A stretch of 20,305 bases of DNA from JADHUC01 sp964617665 (GTDB taxonomy: Bacteria > Planctomycetota > Planctomycetia > Pirellulales > Pirellulaceae): positions 1-20,305 of the forward strand of contig CAZUAH010000239.1 of NCBI GenBank assembly GCA_964617665.1, given 5' to 3'. Under the pieces are notes generated by a model. That model made no database searches. It saw nothing but the letters and a program-made list of their open reading frames with translations, and was not told the DNA's origin. Below, piece by piece: positions 13,528 through 20,305 of the stretch. Both the position numbers and the translations under genes were made by a program. Position 1 is the stretch's first letter; every line of letters begins with the position of its first letter.

Positions 13528-15974
13528 ACGGACAGAACCTCCACGGAATTCGAGTTCGAAACAGCGGCGCCGAGAATTGCGCCGATCAGTTGTTCTGTGT
13601 CAGCGTGCCCCTTGGTCAAGACGGCATGACTGACGTCGCCAAGTCTTGCGACCTCCTTGGCACTGAGCGTTCTGGCCGTGAGGATGACCACAGGTATTTG
13701 CCTCCACAGGGAATCGAGTTGGATGTGTTCGAGAAACTGAAATCCGTCCATGACGGGCATCATCAGATCAAGCACGATGACCGAAGGGGTCCACTCGGCA
13801 ACTTGAGCCAGTGCTTCTTTGCCGTTGGCTGCCGTGTGGACCGTGGTACCATGGTCGCTCAACGTCTCGCACAGGAACCTCGCCGTGTCCGGGTCGTCTT
13901 CGACAACCAACGCTTTGCGGTCCCTCCCGGCAAGGACACTTCGGGTGATTCTCAGTAGTCTTTCTGGCTCCACCGGTTTGGCCAGACAGTACCGCGCCCC
14001 CGCATCCAAGGCTTGCGCCTGTTCGTCGCTGGCGGAAACAACGACCACCGGGATTGACATCAACGCCGGATCGGACCGCAGGGTCTCCAAGACGTCGAAG
14101 CCATTTTTGCCGGGCATGCGCAGGTCCAGGCAGACCATGTCAGGGTGGCGTGTCTGGGCTTGTCCGATCGCCCCATCGTAATCCGCCGCGAGCAAGACGT
14201 CGTATCCCGCATCGGTGAACGTTTGGCCGAGAAACTTCACGACGTCGGGCTCATCGTCAACACATAGGATCGTGATGCCGTCCGGACGAGTCGTGGCTTC
14301 GATCGGACTGTCGGCGAGGCGGGCGGCCTCTGCAACGTGCGGTGTGGACTTCTCGAGGTCCAACGAAGGATCGGCTGGCAACAGCAGCGCAAATTCACTT
14401 CCTACGCCAAATTCGCTAGTCACGTCGATCCGGCCACCATGCATTTGTGCATACTGTTGGGCAATGCACAGTCCCAAACCGGTGCCCCCAACACGTCGGC
14501 GGCTACTTCCGTCCACTTGCGTGAACTTCTGGAACAGACGCGATTGGTCCTCAGGTCTCACGCCCACACCCGTGTCGCGCACGGCAATCCGCACTGCCGC
14601 GCCCAACCGATCGTCCTCCGTTCGAGAGACCGCGACCGTGACCTCCCCTTCGTCCGTGTATTTGATCCCATTGGAGAGAAGGTTCGCGACGACTTGCTCT
14701 GTTTTCGTCCTGTCGGCCGCGATTACGATGGCGGTTTCCGGCATTTCGATGTTGAGTGCGATGGGTTTTCCCTCGGCAAGCGGCGCGACCTGCGCAACCA
14801 CTTCCTGAACCGCGGCAACTGTGTCGAAAGTCGTCGGCACCATCTCGACGCGCCCTGCCTCGATTTTCGACAAGTCAAGTATCTCGTTGATCAGCGTCAG
14901 TAGGTGTTTGCCGGCTCGCTCGACGGTCTGTAGCGCATCAAGCTCGCGTGCGGGCAGCGAATCACCTAGCTTTTTCAGAACGCGATTGGTAAAGCCGATA
15001 ATCGAATTCATCGGTGTGCGCAACTCGTGCGACATATTGGCCAGAAACTCGCTCTTGGCCAGATTCGCTTGTTCGGCTTCCTCCTTTGCTTCTTCCAATG
15101 CATGCGACTTCGCTCGAAGCTTCTCCTCGGCCTGTCTGTGTTCGGTGAGAACGGTGATCTGGTAAAGAGAGAATCCCAACAGAGGGACGGCATAACCCAA
15201 GACCTTATAGACGTGCGCCACATCAAAAAATGCGTCAAACAGTTGCGGGGAAAACGACATCAACACCTGCCCGACTGTGTTGATCCCAATCGACAGTGCA
15301 ATCCACCAGGTCAGCGAATCGCCCGTCCGACAATAATCCCGAACGAACAGAATCAGCGCGACGGAAAGAATGAGTGCCGAGAATAGATCCACAGGGCGCG
15401 AAATGACGCTGCCTGGGAAGATGGAATTGGGGAGGGAGATGTGAAATGCCCCAAACGTGGCGACCGCCGTGGCGAGCAGCACCACGGCTACCGCCCATTT
15501 CGTTTCGCGGTGCGGATCGCGACTCTTCGGAAGCAGCCGGTTCCTAAGAGACGCCATCAGCAGAAGCACACCCATACCAATCCGACCGGTGACGTACGTT
15601 GCCGGAATGAACTGCGAAAGGCTGGACGAAGGCATTCCAGTCAGTTCGTGGGCCGCCGCAAAACCGAGAAAACCGTGAACAAAATCCTCCGCTCCGTTGA
15701 CGAAGAATGCCAAGCCAATCAGCAAGAACTCGCGGCTACCGAAGGCGTAGAAGCGAGCGACCAAGGCAAAACCGGCAATCAACCCCAGCAATGCACCGGT
15801 CATCTCAAGTGCCGCGTGCAGATCCGCCGATCCACCATAAGCCGTCTGTGTCAACAGCGGATAGACCGAGCTAAGAAGTAGGACGATGAAAGCAAGGATG
15901 ACGAGATGCGCGCGCATTTGAGCCGGGGAATGTCGCGAGAGGCTTCCGCTGTTCCCGTTTTCTATCTGGTACAT
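13524..15974 (-). CDS. Hybrid histidine kinase: membrane domain, HisKA, ATPase, two receivers
   Basis: The protein has 816 residues. About seven hydrophobic segments (about 20-275) form a MASE3-like membrane sensor domain (resemblance only). A coiled coil follows, then HisKA with H316 in FLANMSHELRTPMNSIIGF, and HATPase_c with the N box in VVANLLSNGIKYT, RDTGVGV and GGTGLGLCIA. Receiver 1 (about 566-680) has D617 in VCLDLRMPG and Receiver 2 (about 686-800) has D736 in IVLDLMMPVMDG. This is the only kinase here with the classical HELRTP box. The ATG at 15974 is preferred over an in-frame GTG at 15980; neither has a strong ribosome-binding site. It heads a tight operon with a single-domain receiver and HK5, a layout that suits a His-Asp relay. 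No Hpt domain was seen. Confidence 0.94.
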   Translation of the reverse strand: MYQIENGNSGSLSRHSPAQMRAHLVILAFIVLLLSSVYPLLTQTAYGGSADLHAALEMTGALLGLIAGFALVARFYAFGSREFLLIGLAFFVNGAEDFVHGFLGFAAAHELTGMPSSSLSQFIPATYVTGRIGMGVLLLMASLRNRLLPKSRDPHRETKWAVAVVLLATAVATFGAFHISLPNSIFPGSVISRPVDLFSALILSVALILFVRDYCRTGDSLTWWIALSIGINTVGQVLMSFSPQLFDAFFDVAHVYKVLGYAVPLLGFSLYQITVLTEHRQAEEKLRAKSHALEEAKEEAEQANLAKSEFLANMSHELRTPMNSIIGFTNRVLKKLGDSLPARELDALQTVERAGKHLLTLINEILDLSKIEAGRVEMVPTTFDTVAAVQEVVAQVAPLAEGKPIALNIEMPETAIVIAADRTKTEQVVANLLSNGIKYTDEGEVTVAVSRTEDDRLGAAVRIAVRDTGVGVRPEDQSRLFQKFTQVDGSSRRRVGGTGLGLCIAQQYAQMHGGRIDVTSEFGVGSEFALLLPADPSLDLEKSTPHVAEAARLADSPIEATTRPDGITILCVDDEPDVVKFLGQTFTDAGYDVLLAADYDGAIGQAQTRHPDMVCLDLRMPGKNGFDVLETLRSDPALMSIPVVVVSASDEQAQALDAGARYCLAKPVEPERLLRITRSVLAGRDRKALVVEDDPDTARFLCETLSDHGTTVHTAANGKEALAQVAEWTPSVIVLDLMMPVMDGFQFLEHIQLDSLWRQIPVVILTARTLSAKEVARLGDVSHAVLTKGHADTEQLIGAILGAAVSNSNSVEVLSV

Positions 15975-16622
15975 GTCCACAATATCCCAAATGGTACTTG
16001 CCTGTTATGCATGTTCATCCACAAAACCGTCGCCCACCCGAGGCGATGACTTGCGCCGCGTGTGGGTGATCCACCCCCCTGTCCGCTATCGCTTGCGATT
16101 TCGGATGAAGCGGGGGACGTCATATTTGCGAGCGTTGCCAACGAGATCCGGGTCCAGAACCGAGGCAACGCCCCCGGCGAAGTGTTCGATAGAAGTGTGG
16201 GACACGCAAAGCGGTATCGGTATGCTATTTTTTCTCACCCCCACCCAAAAGGGAGGGGCACGGGTGGCGTTGTCCCCAAGCCGCTGCAGGATGAGCCTGC
16301 GACCCAACTATGAGAAGTCCGGCATATGGAGAGAGTTTTCACTTTCCATCTGCGCTACCTCGCCCAGAAATCCGACCTCTGTGAAACGGCAGGGAATAGG
16401 TGATGGCCGAATCTGCGAGAATACGTGCGTGCCGGCAATTGACGGAAGTCTCACGACTTCGACTGCGTCCAGCAAACTGTGGTGTTCTGCGAGACGAATT
16501 CCTGGACGCTCTCAACTGCCTCCGCGAGAAAAGCAAAGACTTACGTACGCGTCCGGCATAAGCCGGAAGCACTCCGTTCGTTCACGCCATCGTGAGCGCA
16601 AACTGCAAGCCAGCCCAAGGGC
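15975..16622. other. Long intergenic region upstream of the hybrid kinase
   Basis: This 648-bp stretch between the nitrilase stop and the hybrid-kinase start has no convincing gene on either strand; the open frames are Arg/Ser/Pro-rich. It probably carries the promoter of the hybrid-kinase operon, but I could not place one. A pyrimidine/purine palindrome, ACCCCCACCC-AAAA-GGGAGGGG, lies near 16237-16258 and a small hairpin at 16552-16567. Confidence 0.5.
16552..16567. repeat. Small perfect hairpin after the nitrilase gene
   Basis: TCCGGC-ATAA-GCCGGA has six-base arms and a four-base loop, about 55 bp downstream of the nitrilase stop. It could end that transcript, but there is no T-run on the minus strand, so a terminator call is not secure. 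Confidence 0.35.
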
Positions 16623-18527
16623 TTACCTTGCGGGCCGCGATTCGGACATGCGTTTCTGGACCTGTTCGGAGTAGATGCGATGGGCCAGCGTCTTTTCGGG
16701 GATGGAACTGTACAGTTCCGGGCGACGACCGGCTAGAAGAACGGAGCGCAAGTCGGTCCTCTTCTCTGGGATAGTTTTTGGATAGTAGCCGGCCAAGTAG
16801 CCTCTTTGGCCGGCGCGGCCGGGAGTGTCGGATCGGGCAAACCAGATCGGGCTGGCGTCCAAGTCGATGTCGGCTGTGCAAACGCTATCGCGCCAGTACC
16901 GCGAAGCCGCCAGGATGTAGCCGTATGGATCCAACACGTAGCTGCGCTGGCTAATCTCGGACATGGGCAAATGGGCGGCGGCCATCCAGACGCCGTTGTC
17001 GATCGCGCGGGCCTGCTGCATCCACAGATTGAATTGCCCCGACGGGCCCCATGATTGCGATGGGCAAAAGACGATCTCGGCTCCTTGGATCGCCAACGCG
17101 CGCGTAATCTCCTGCGAGTAGATGTCTCCGCAGATGATGATGCCGATTACGCCGAAATCGGTCTTGAAAACGGGCAACTCGACGCTGTCGCCGTACTGTG
17201 AGATGCGGTACTTGCCGACGACCTTTCCAGTGCGGTCCCAGAGATACGCCCATGACGCGCGGCCACCGTGGCCGTAAGGGATCTGTGGGTCTCGCAGCCC
17301 GCCGATGATCACGTAGCACTGATATTTCTTCGCTTTTTCGGCCACCAGCGCAAGCGTCTTCTTTCCATAGTCGTTGTCGGTGTCCATGCCAAACTCGGTC
17401 ATGAGGATCACATCCGGACCGCGGCTACCGGCTTCGTCCAGGATCTTGGCAAACTCCGAATCAGGACGAGGATTAGGGCCATGCCCGGATTCCACGGTGG
17501 CGATGCTCACTCGGATTTTCCGCTTCGAGCCTTTGAACACCGCTGGCTTGAGATCGGGGTCGGCGAGGCAGTGGAACAGTTTGCGGTCTTCTTTGAACGT
17601 CAGATGATAGATATCCTTCGCGCGGGCGAGGTCCACTTGGGCGACTGCCACGCCTGGCCGGATGCCCGTATCCGCAAGGATCATTCCCGATCGATTGATC
17701 ACATAGCCACGCCCCAGCGGTTCGCCCGTGTACGTGGGATGGTTGCTGCACAGATAGGGCAACTGGCCGGCATAATCCGAGCAGACCACGGTGACATGAT
17801 CGTCCAATGCCCGGACGCGCATAGTGATCTCCAGTGGAAATCCCTGCGGGACCGGCTCGACGCCCAGCGACACCAGGATCAACTCCGCACCCTCCAGCGC
17901 CATCACCAGTGGGATTTCGGGCCAGTAGTGATCGCTGCCAATCATCAGGCCGATCTTCCCCAGCGGCGTATCAAACACGGGCAGCGCATTGCCCAAGGCA
18001 ATATCCTCGTCGGGCAGCCGGTGCGACTTGCGGTACTTGCCGATCAATTCGCCGTCGGGCCCCAGCAGATAGGAGGTCGAATAGAGCTTGTCGTTATCCT
18101 GCTCTTTCAAGTTGACCACCACATACATCTTCCGCTCGGCTGCCGATTTGGCGATGGCGCCTAGCGCGGCCGTGGCCGACTCACCGCCGTCGGTCGGCAC
18201 GCAGTCCTGCGGCAGACAGACAATCTCGGCCCGCTGCGCCGCGGCCTGATCCAGGATTTCCAACACATGGGCCAAGTTTCGATCTTTCGCAGCCCAGGAC
18301 TGAGACACCGTGCAGACGCGAGTCTCTTTTGCGGACGCAGCTGGCTCGAGCTGAATGGTCAGTGCCAGTCCAAGCAGCACTACTAGAAGGCATTTCGAAA
18401 CTCCTTCTTGGGAGGGCGAAGCTCCTGCTGAGCCGTGTTCTTCCGCGGTTTCGGCTCGGCGGGAGCCTCGCCCTCCCGGTTTTGAAACCGCCTCTAGCCT
18501 AATCGGCGTCCATCTTGCTTCGTTCAT
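16623..18527 (-). CDS. Exported protein with two tandem nitrilase-fold domains
   Basis: The protein has 634 residues. A hydrophobic stretch (about 47-57, CLLVVLLGLALT) ending PAASA looks like a signal peptide but follows an unusually long n-region. Two carbon-nitrogen hydrolase domains follow (about 70-310 and 337-560). Nitrilases use Glu-Lys-Cys. In domain 1 the Glu position is Gln (CLPQD, Q107), Lys is present (GKYRK, K167), and Cys is missing (GLMIGSDHYWPE), so it is probably inactive. In domain 2 Glu (LMTEFG, E378) and Cys (IIICGD, C466) are present, but the Lys position appears to be Ile (KYRIS). The ATG at 18527 has GGAGG ten bases upstream; a GTG at 18530 is also possible. A hairpin repeat lies inside the first 45 codons. 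The substrate is unknown; amide or nitrile hydrolysis in the periplasm is only possible. Confidence 0.88.
   Translation of the reverse strand: MNEARWTPIRLEAVSKPGGRGSRRAETAEEHGSAGASPSQEGVSKCLLVVLLGLALTIQLEPAASAKETRVCTVSQSWAAKDRNLAHVLEILDQAAAQRAEIVCLPQDCVPTDGGESATAALGAIAKSAAERKMYVVVNLKEQDNDKLYSTSYLLGPDGELIGKYRKSHRLPDEDIALGNALPVFDTPLGKIGLMIGSDHYWPEIPLVMALEGAELILVSLGVEPVPQGFPLEITMRVRALDDHVTVVCSDYAGQLPYLCSNHPTYTGEPLGRGYVINRSGMILADTGIRPGVAVAQVDLARAKDIYHLTFKEDRKLFHCLADPDLKPAVFKGSKRKIRVSIATVESGHGPNPRPDSEFAKILDEAGSRGPDVILMTEFGMDTDNDYGKKTLALVAEKAKKYQCYVIIGGLRDPQIPYGHGGRASWAYLWDRTGKVVGKYRISQYGDSVELPVFKTDFGVIGIIICGDIYSQEITRALAIQGAEIVFCPSQSWGPSGQFNLWMQQARAIDNGVWMAAAHLPMSEISQRSYVLDPYGYILAASRYWRDSVCTADIDLDASPIWFARSDTPGRAGQRGYLAGYYPKTIPEKRTDLRSVLLAGRRPELYSSIPEKTLAHRIYSEQVQKRMSESRPAR
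18393..18488. repeat. Hairpin repeat element with flanking direct repeats, inserted in frame
   Basis: Arms at 18410-18435 (GGGAGGGCGAAGCTCCTGCT then GAGCCG) and 18452-18477 are inverted copies with 23 of 26 bases matching, around a 16-base loop. The direct repeats TTTCGAAAC (18393-18401) and TTTTGAAAC (18480-18488) flank it, 87 bp apart, with eight of nine bases equal, like a target-site duplication. The element adds 29 codons to the nitrilase frame and duplicates the residues VSK on both sides. Similar GGGAGGGCGAGGCTCC hairpins are, as I recall, dispersed in planctomycete genomes. Confidence 0.8.
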
Positions 18528-18783
18528 CACGGCCAATCCTCCTCATATACGCGGCATCTTGAAGTTCACGCGTTCGCTCAATCTCACTATCATAGCGGGT
18601 GAATCACGCGGATGTACTTCAGGTCTACGTTCTTCAAGCGTAGAATAGCAAACTGACAAACGCAGAACCGTTTAACCCCGAGCCGGCAGGCGACGGATGC
18701 TGTGGCTGGCCGGATGTGGCACGACCATCGCCTGCCGGCTCGGTGTTAGACGATCTAGCCACAAGACCACTGGAAGGACCGTC
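18528..18783. other. Divergent intergenic region, nitrilase and HzsA-like gene
   Basis: This 256-bp stretch separates two divergently transcribed exported-protein genes and should hold both promoters. On the minus strand a TATGAT hexamer lies about 55-60 bp before the nitrilase start, without a good -35. The half next to the plus-strand gene is taken up by the palindrome at 18674-18747. No gene is seen. Confidence 0.45.
18674..18747. repeat. Palindromic repeat (REP-like)
   Basis: Arms of 23 bases (18674-18696 and 18725-18747) match inverted at 21 of 23 positions, with the perfect 16-base core CCGAGCCGGCAGGCGA and its complement, around a 28-base loop. The sequence differs from the hairpin at 18410-18477, so it is a second family. 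It lies 36 bp upstream of the start at 18784, and the transcript could fold there. There is no T-run for a terminator. Confidence 0.8.
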
Positions 18784-20305
18784 ATGATCGCTCGCAGAAT
18801 GCATCTAGTCGTTCCGTTGACATCTCTTATAGTCTTGGCCCTCTTCTTTGCCGCCGCCCGGCTTGCCGCCGCGCCGCCAATCGGTGACGCCTTCGATGAC
18901 TGTCATCCGACCAGCCTTATTCGCCAATTCGTATCCGATGCGGACGGCAAACCGACTGGTGGCCCGATCGTCGAGTACACCACGCGACGTCTGGATGATC
19001 TTGGTGCGCTGTTGGTCGAACCGAAGCTCACGAACGTCGGTGCTCGCCCCGAAACGCCCGGCGAGATCGCTTTTGCCGATTGGAGCTTCCGCGTCGCCGG
19101 AACGCGCGACGCTGGTTACGCGCGACTGAAACACCAAAACGCCGTCTGGTACGACTCGACCTTCTGGCAGGGCAACGAGACTTGGTTGCGAGTGGGCAAG
19201 GACTGGCACCATCCCGGAGACCGCGGACCGTCGATCCGACGGTTCGCCGTGCCGAAAGACGGGAAGATCACAATCACCGGGCGCGTCTACAAGGACCACA
19301 AAGACGGCGACGGCGTGAAGGTGATAATTCGTCACAACGAAGAGACGATTTGGCAGCACGAGTTGGAGGGCAAGGACGGAGAAGGCGTCGATCCGAACTT
19401 GACACTCGATGTTCAAACCGGCGATGCGATCCGCTTCGTCGTTCACAAACGCGTGGCGATCTTCTGCGATACAACACACTGGGACCCGGTGATCACTTAC
19501 GCCGACGGCCAGCAGTTTCAAGCCTCGGCGGGCTTCTCGAAGAAACGGCAAGGCGATGGCGGCTGGTTGTACGAGATGGAAGCCGACGCCTCGGTCGCCT
19601 CGGGGACCACGCGGCTCGTCTGGTTCGACAAAGACTTCGCTTTGATGTCGGCTGCTTTGCTGCCGTCCAAGCCGGTAAGTCTCTCCCAAACTGACGCCCA
19701 GCCGTGTTTGGTGCTGGCCGACGCCGAGGACGCTTCCGGCGTGCTGATCGTACCCGATGGTCGGCAAACGTGGGAGTTCGATTGCACCCGTACGGCCGAT
19801 GGCCGGCTGACGGTGAAGCTACGGGCAAGAATCGTGGCCGGAGAAACCCGGTCACTGCCTACTTTCCTAGTCGGAGCGTACGAAGGTCGTGTCTCGGCCG
19901 GGATGCAGATGCTACAGCAATGGATCGCTTTGGTGCGAGACGAGTTGCCCACCGCTACGCTCCGAAAACGACTCGATACGCTCGGAGTTCCGGAACTGGA
20001 TTTGTGGGCAATGGTCCAGGAAGACTGGCGACGGCAAGACCGTACTGAGCCTGACAAGCCTCAGTCGTACCGAGACGCCATCGCCAAGCATGTCGAGAAG
20101 ACCAAACTGTTGATTGCCCAACTGCAGGCGGCACACGGGGCCGACTTTCTGAGCGACGAGGCACGGCAACTCGACAAACTGGCAACACAAGCAGCCGACG
20201 CAGGATCGCCCAGAGGCATCTATTTGAAGCTACGGTTGTTGAAGCGCCGAATCGCCCTGACCAACCCGCTGATGGACTTCGGCCAACTGCTGTTCTGCAA
20301 ACGAG
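18784..20305 (+). CDS. Exported HzsA-related-like protein, 3' end beyond window (partial)
   Basis: The frame stays open for 507 codons from the ATG at 18784 to the right edge. AAGGA lies five bases before the ATG. Residues 1-30 form a Sec signal peptide (RRMH, a hydrophobic stretch, then AARLAAAPP). A beta-rich region follows (about 40-240), with FWQGNETWLRVG, FAVPKDGKITITGRVYKD and FCDTTHWDPVITY, which looks like a sugar- or surface-binding beta-sandwich. A second beta region and a helical stretch (about 365-490) lead to NPLMDFGQLLFCKR at the end. That final motif is, as I remember it, typical of proteins annotated HzsA-related in planctomycetes, distant relatives of the hydrazine synthase alpha subunit. 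Nothing indicates hydrazine synthesis; no haem motif is visible in this part. It is divergent from the nitrilase gene. Confidence 0.82.
   Translation, partial: MIARRMHLVVPLTSLIVLALFFAAARLAAAPPIGDAFDDCHPTSLIRQFVSDADGKPTGGPIVEYTTRRLDDLGALLVEPKLTNVGARPETPGEIAFADWSFRVAGTRDAGYARLKHQNAVWYDSTFWQGNETWLRVGKDWHHPGDRGPSIRRFAVPKDGKITITGRVYKDHKDGDGVKVIIRHNEETIWQHELEGKDGEGVDPNLTLDVQTGDAIRFVVHKRVAIFCDTTHWDPVITYADGQQFQASAGFSKKRQGDGGWLYEMEADASVASGTTRLVWFDKDFALMSAALLPSKPVSLSQTDAQPCLVLADAEDASGVLIVPDGRQTWEFDCTRTADGRLTVKLRARIVAGETRSLPTFLVGAYEGRVSAGMQMLQQWIALVRDELPTATLRKRLDTLGVPELDLWAMVQEDWRRQDRTEPDKPQSYRDAIAKHVEKTKLLIAQLQAAHGADFLSDEARQLDKLATQAADAGSPRGIYLKLRLLKRRIALTNPLMDFGQLLFCKR

Noticed and set aside
16120..16150. 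Possible sigma-54 site (TGGCAACGCTCGCA, minus strand) before the hybrid kinase
   Set aside because: The spacing between GG and GC is eight bases, not the required ten.
16237..16258. C-rich/G-rich palindrome around AAAA, first read as a terminator
   Set aside because: No T-run follows on either strand and the stem has an internal A-A mismatch.
15973..16674. 233-aa plus-strand frame in the gap before the hybrid kinase
   Set aside because: The composition is Arg/Ser/Pro-rich with no domain, it overlaps both neighbouring genes antisense, and it has no RBS.
18181..18393. 70-aa frame (MPSSSAAWTG) with AAGGAG before its ATG inside the nitrilase leader
   Set aside because: It is out of frame with the nitrilase and overlaps its signal-peptide region; the good RBS may be a chance product of the repeat edge.
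18805..19767. 320-aa open frame on the minus strand opposite the HzsA-like gene
   Set aside because: The plus strand has an RBS, a signal peptide and recognisable motifs, and stays open to the edge; the minus frame is a mirror of high-GC coding DNA.

Overview
The window looks like Planctomycetota chromosome, probably a Pirellulales-type organism. This is inferred from four things: a hairpin repeat of the GGGAGGGCGAGGCTCC type, a second AGCCGGCAGGCGA palindrome, an exported tandem nitrilase beside a protein resembling HzsA-related planctomycete proteins, and the style of the multi-PAS kinases. No taxonomic marker is present. No tRNA, rRNA, CRISPR array or transposase was found.

Nearly everything from 1 to 15974 is a dense minus-strand signalling island. 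It holds six sensor kinases, two stand-alone receivers, one uncharacterised sensor-associated protein and a tiny TusA-like protein. Five kinases (HK1 524-2218, HK2 2245-5355, HK3 5951-7840, HK4 8152-9660, HK5 11028-13151) share one catalytic core with an unusual phosphoacceptor box, LHNVGNVLNSV, instead of HELRTP. Their input ends all differ: a membrane-anchored Tll0287-like haem domain (HK1), five PAS domains (HK2), a six-helix membrane domain plus PAS (HK3), a coiled coil plus Cys-rich PAS (HK4), and a receiver plus two PAS domains (HK5). The sixth kinase (13524-15974) is a classical hybrid kinase with HELRTP and two receivers. No receiver carries a DNA-binding or other recognisable output domain; the receiver at the left edge is cut off, so its C-terminus is unknown.

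Probable transcription units, all minus strand: (a) hybrid kinase > receiver > HK5, with overlapping genes; (b) the 9663-10409 protein > HK4 > a receiver remnant > HK3, ending near a candidate terminator at 5786-5813; (c) the 53-aa TusA-like gene > HK2 > HK1 > receiver at the left edge. Units (b) and (c) carry a matching upstream element of about 55 bp.

The island has been reshaped by recombination. HK3 and HK5 share 560 bp of perfectly identical DNA. HK5 is a mosaic of an HK3-like core and an HK2-like PAS pair. A decayed receiver start lies between HK4 and HK3. A C-terminal fragment of a second nitrilase lies between HK5 and the next operon.

On the right, 16623-18527 (minus) encodes an exported protein with two nitrilase-fold domains, and a hairpin repeat appears to be inserted in frame near its start. 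It is divergent from a plus-strand exported protein (18784 to the right edge) that resembles HzsA-related planctomycete proteins; this gene is open at the window edge.
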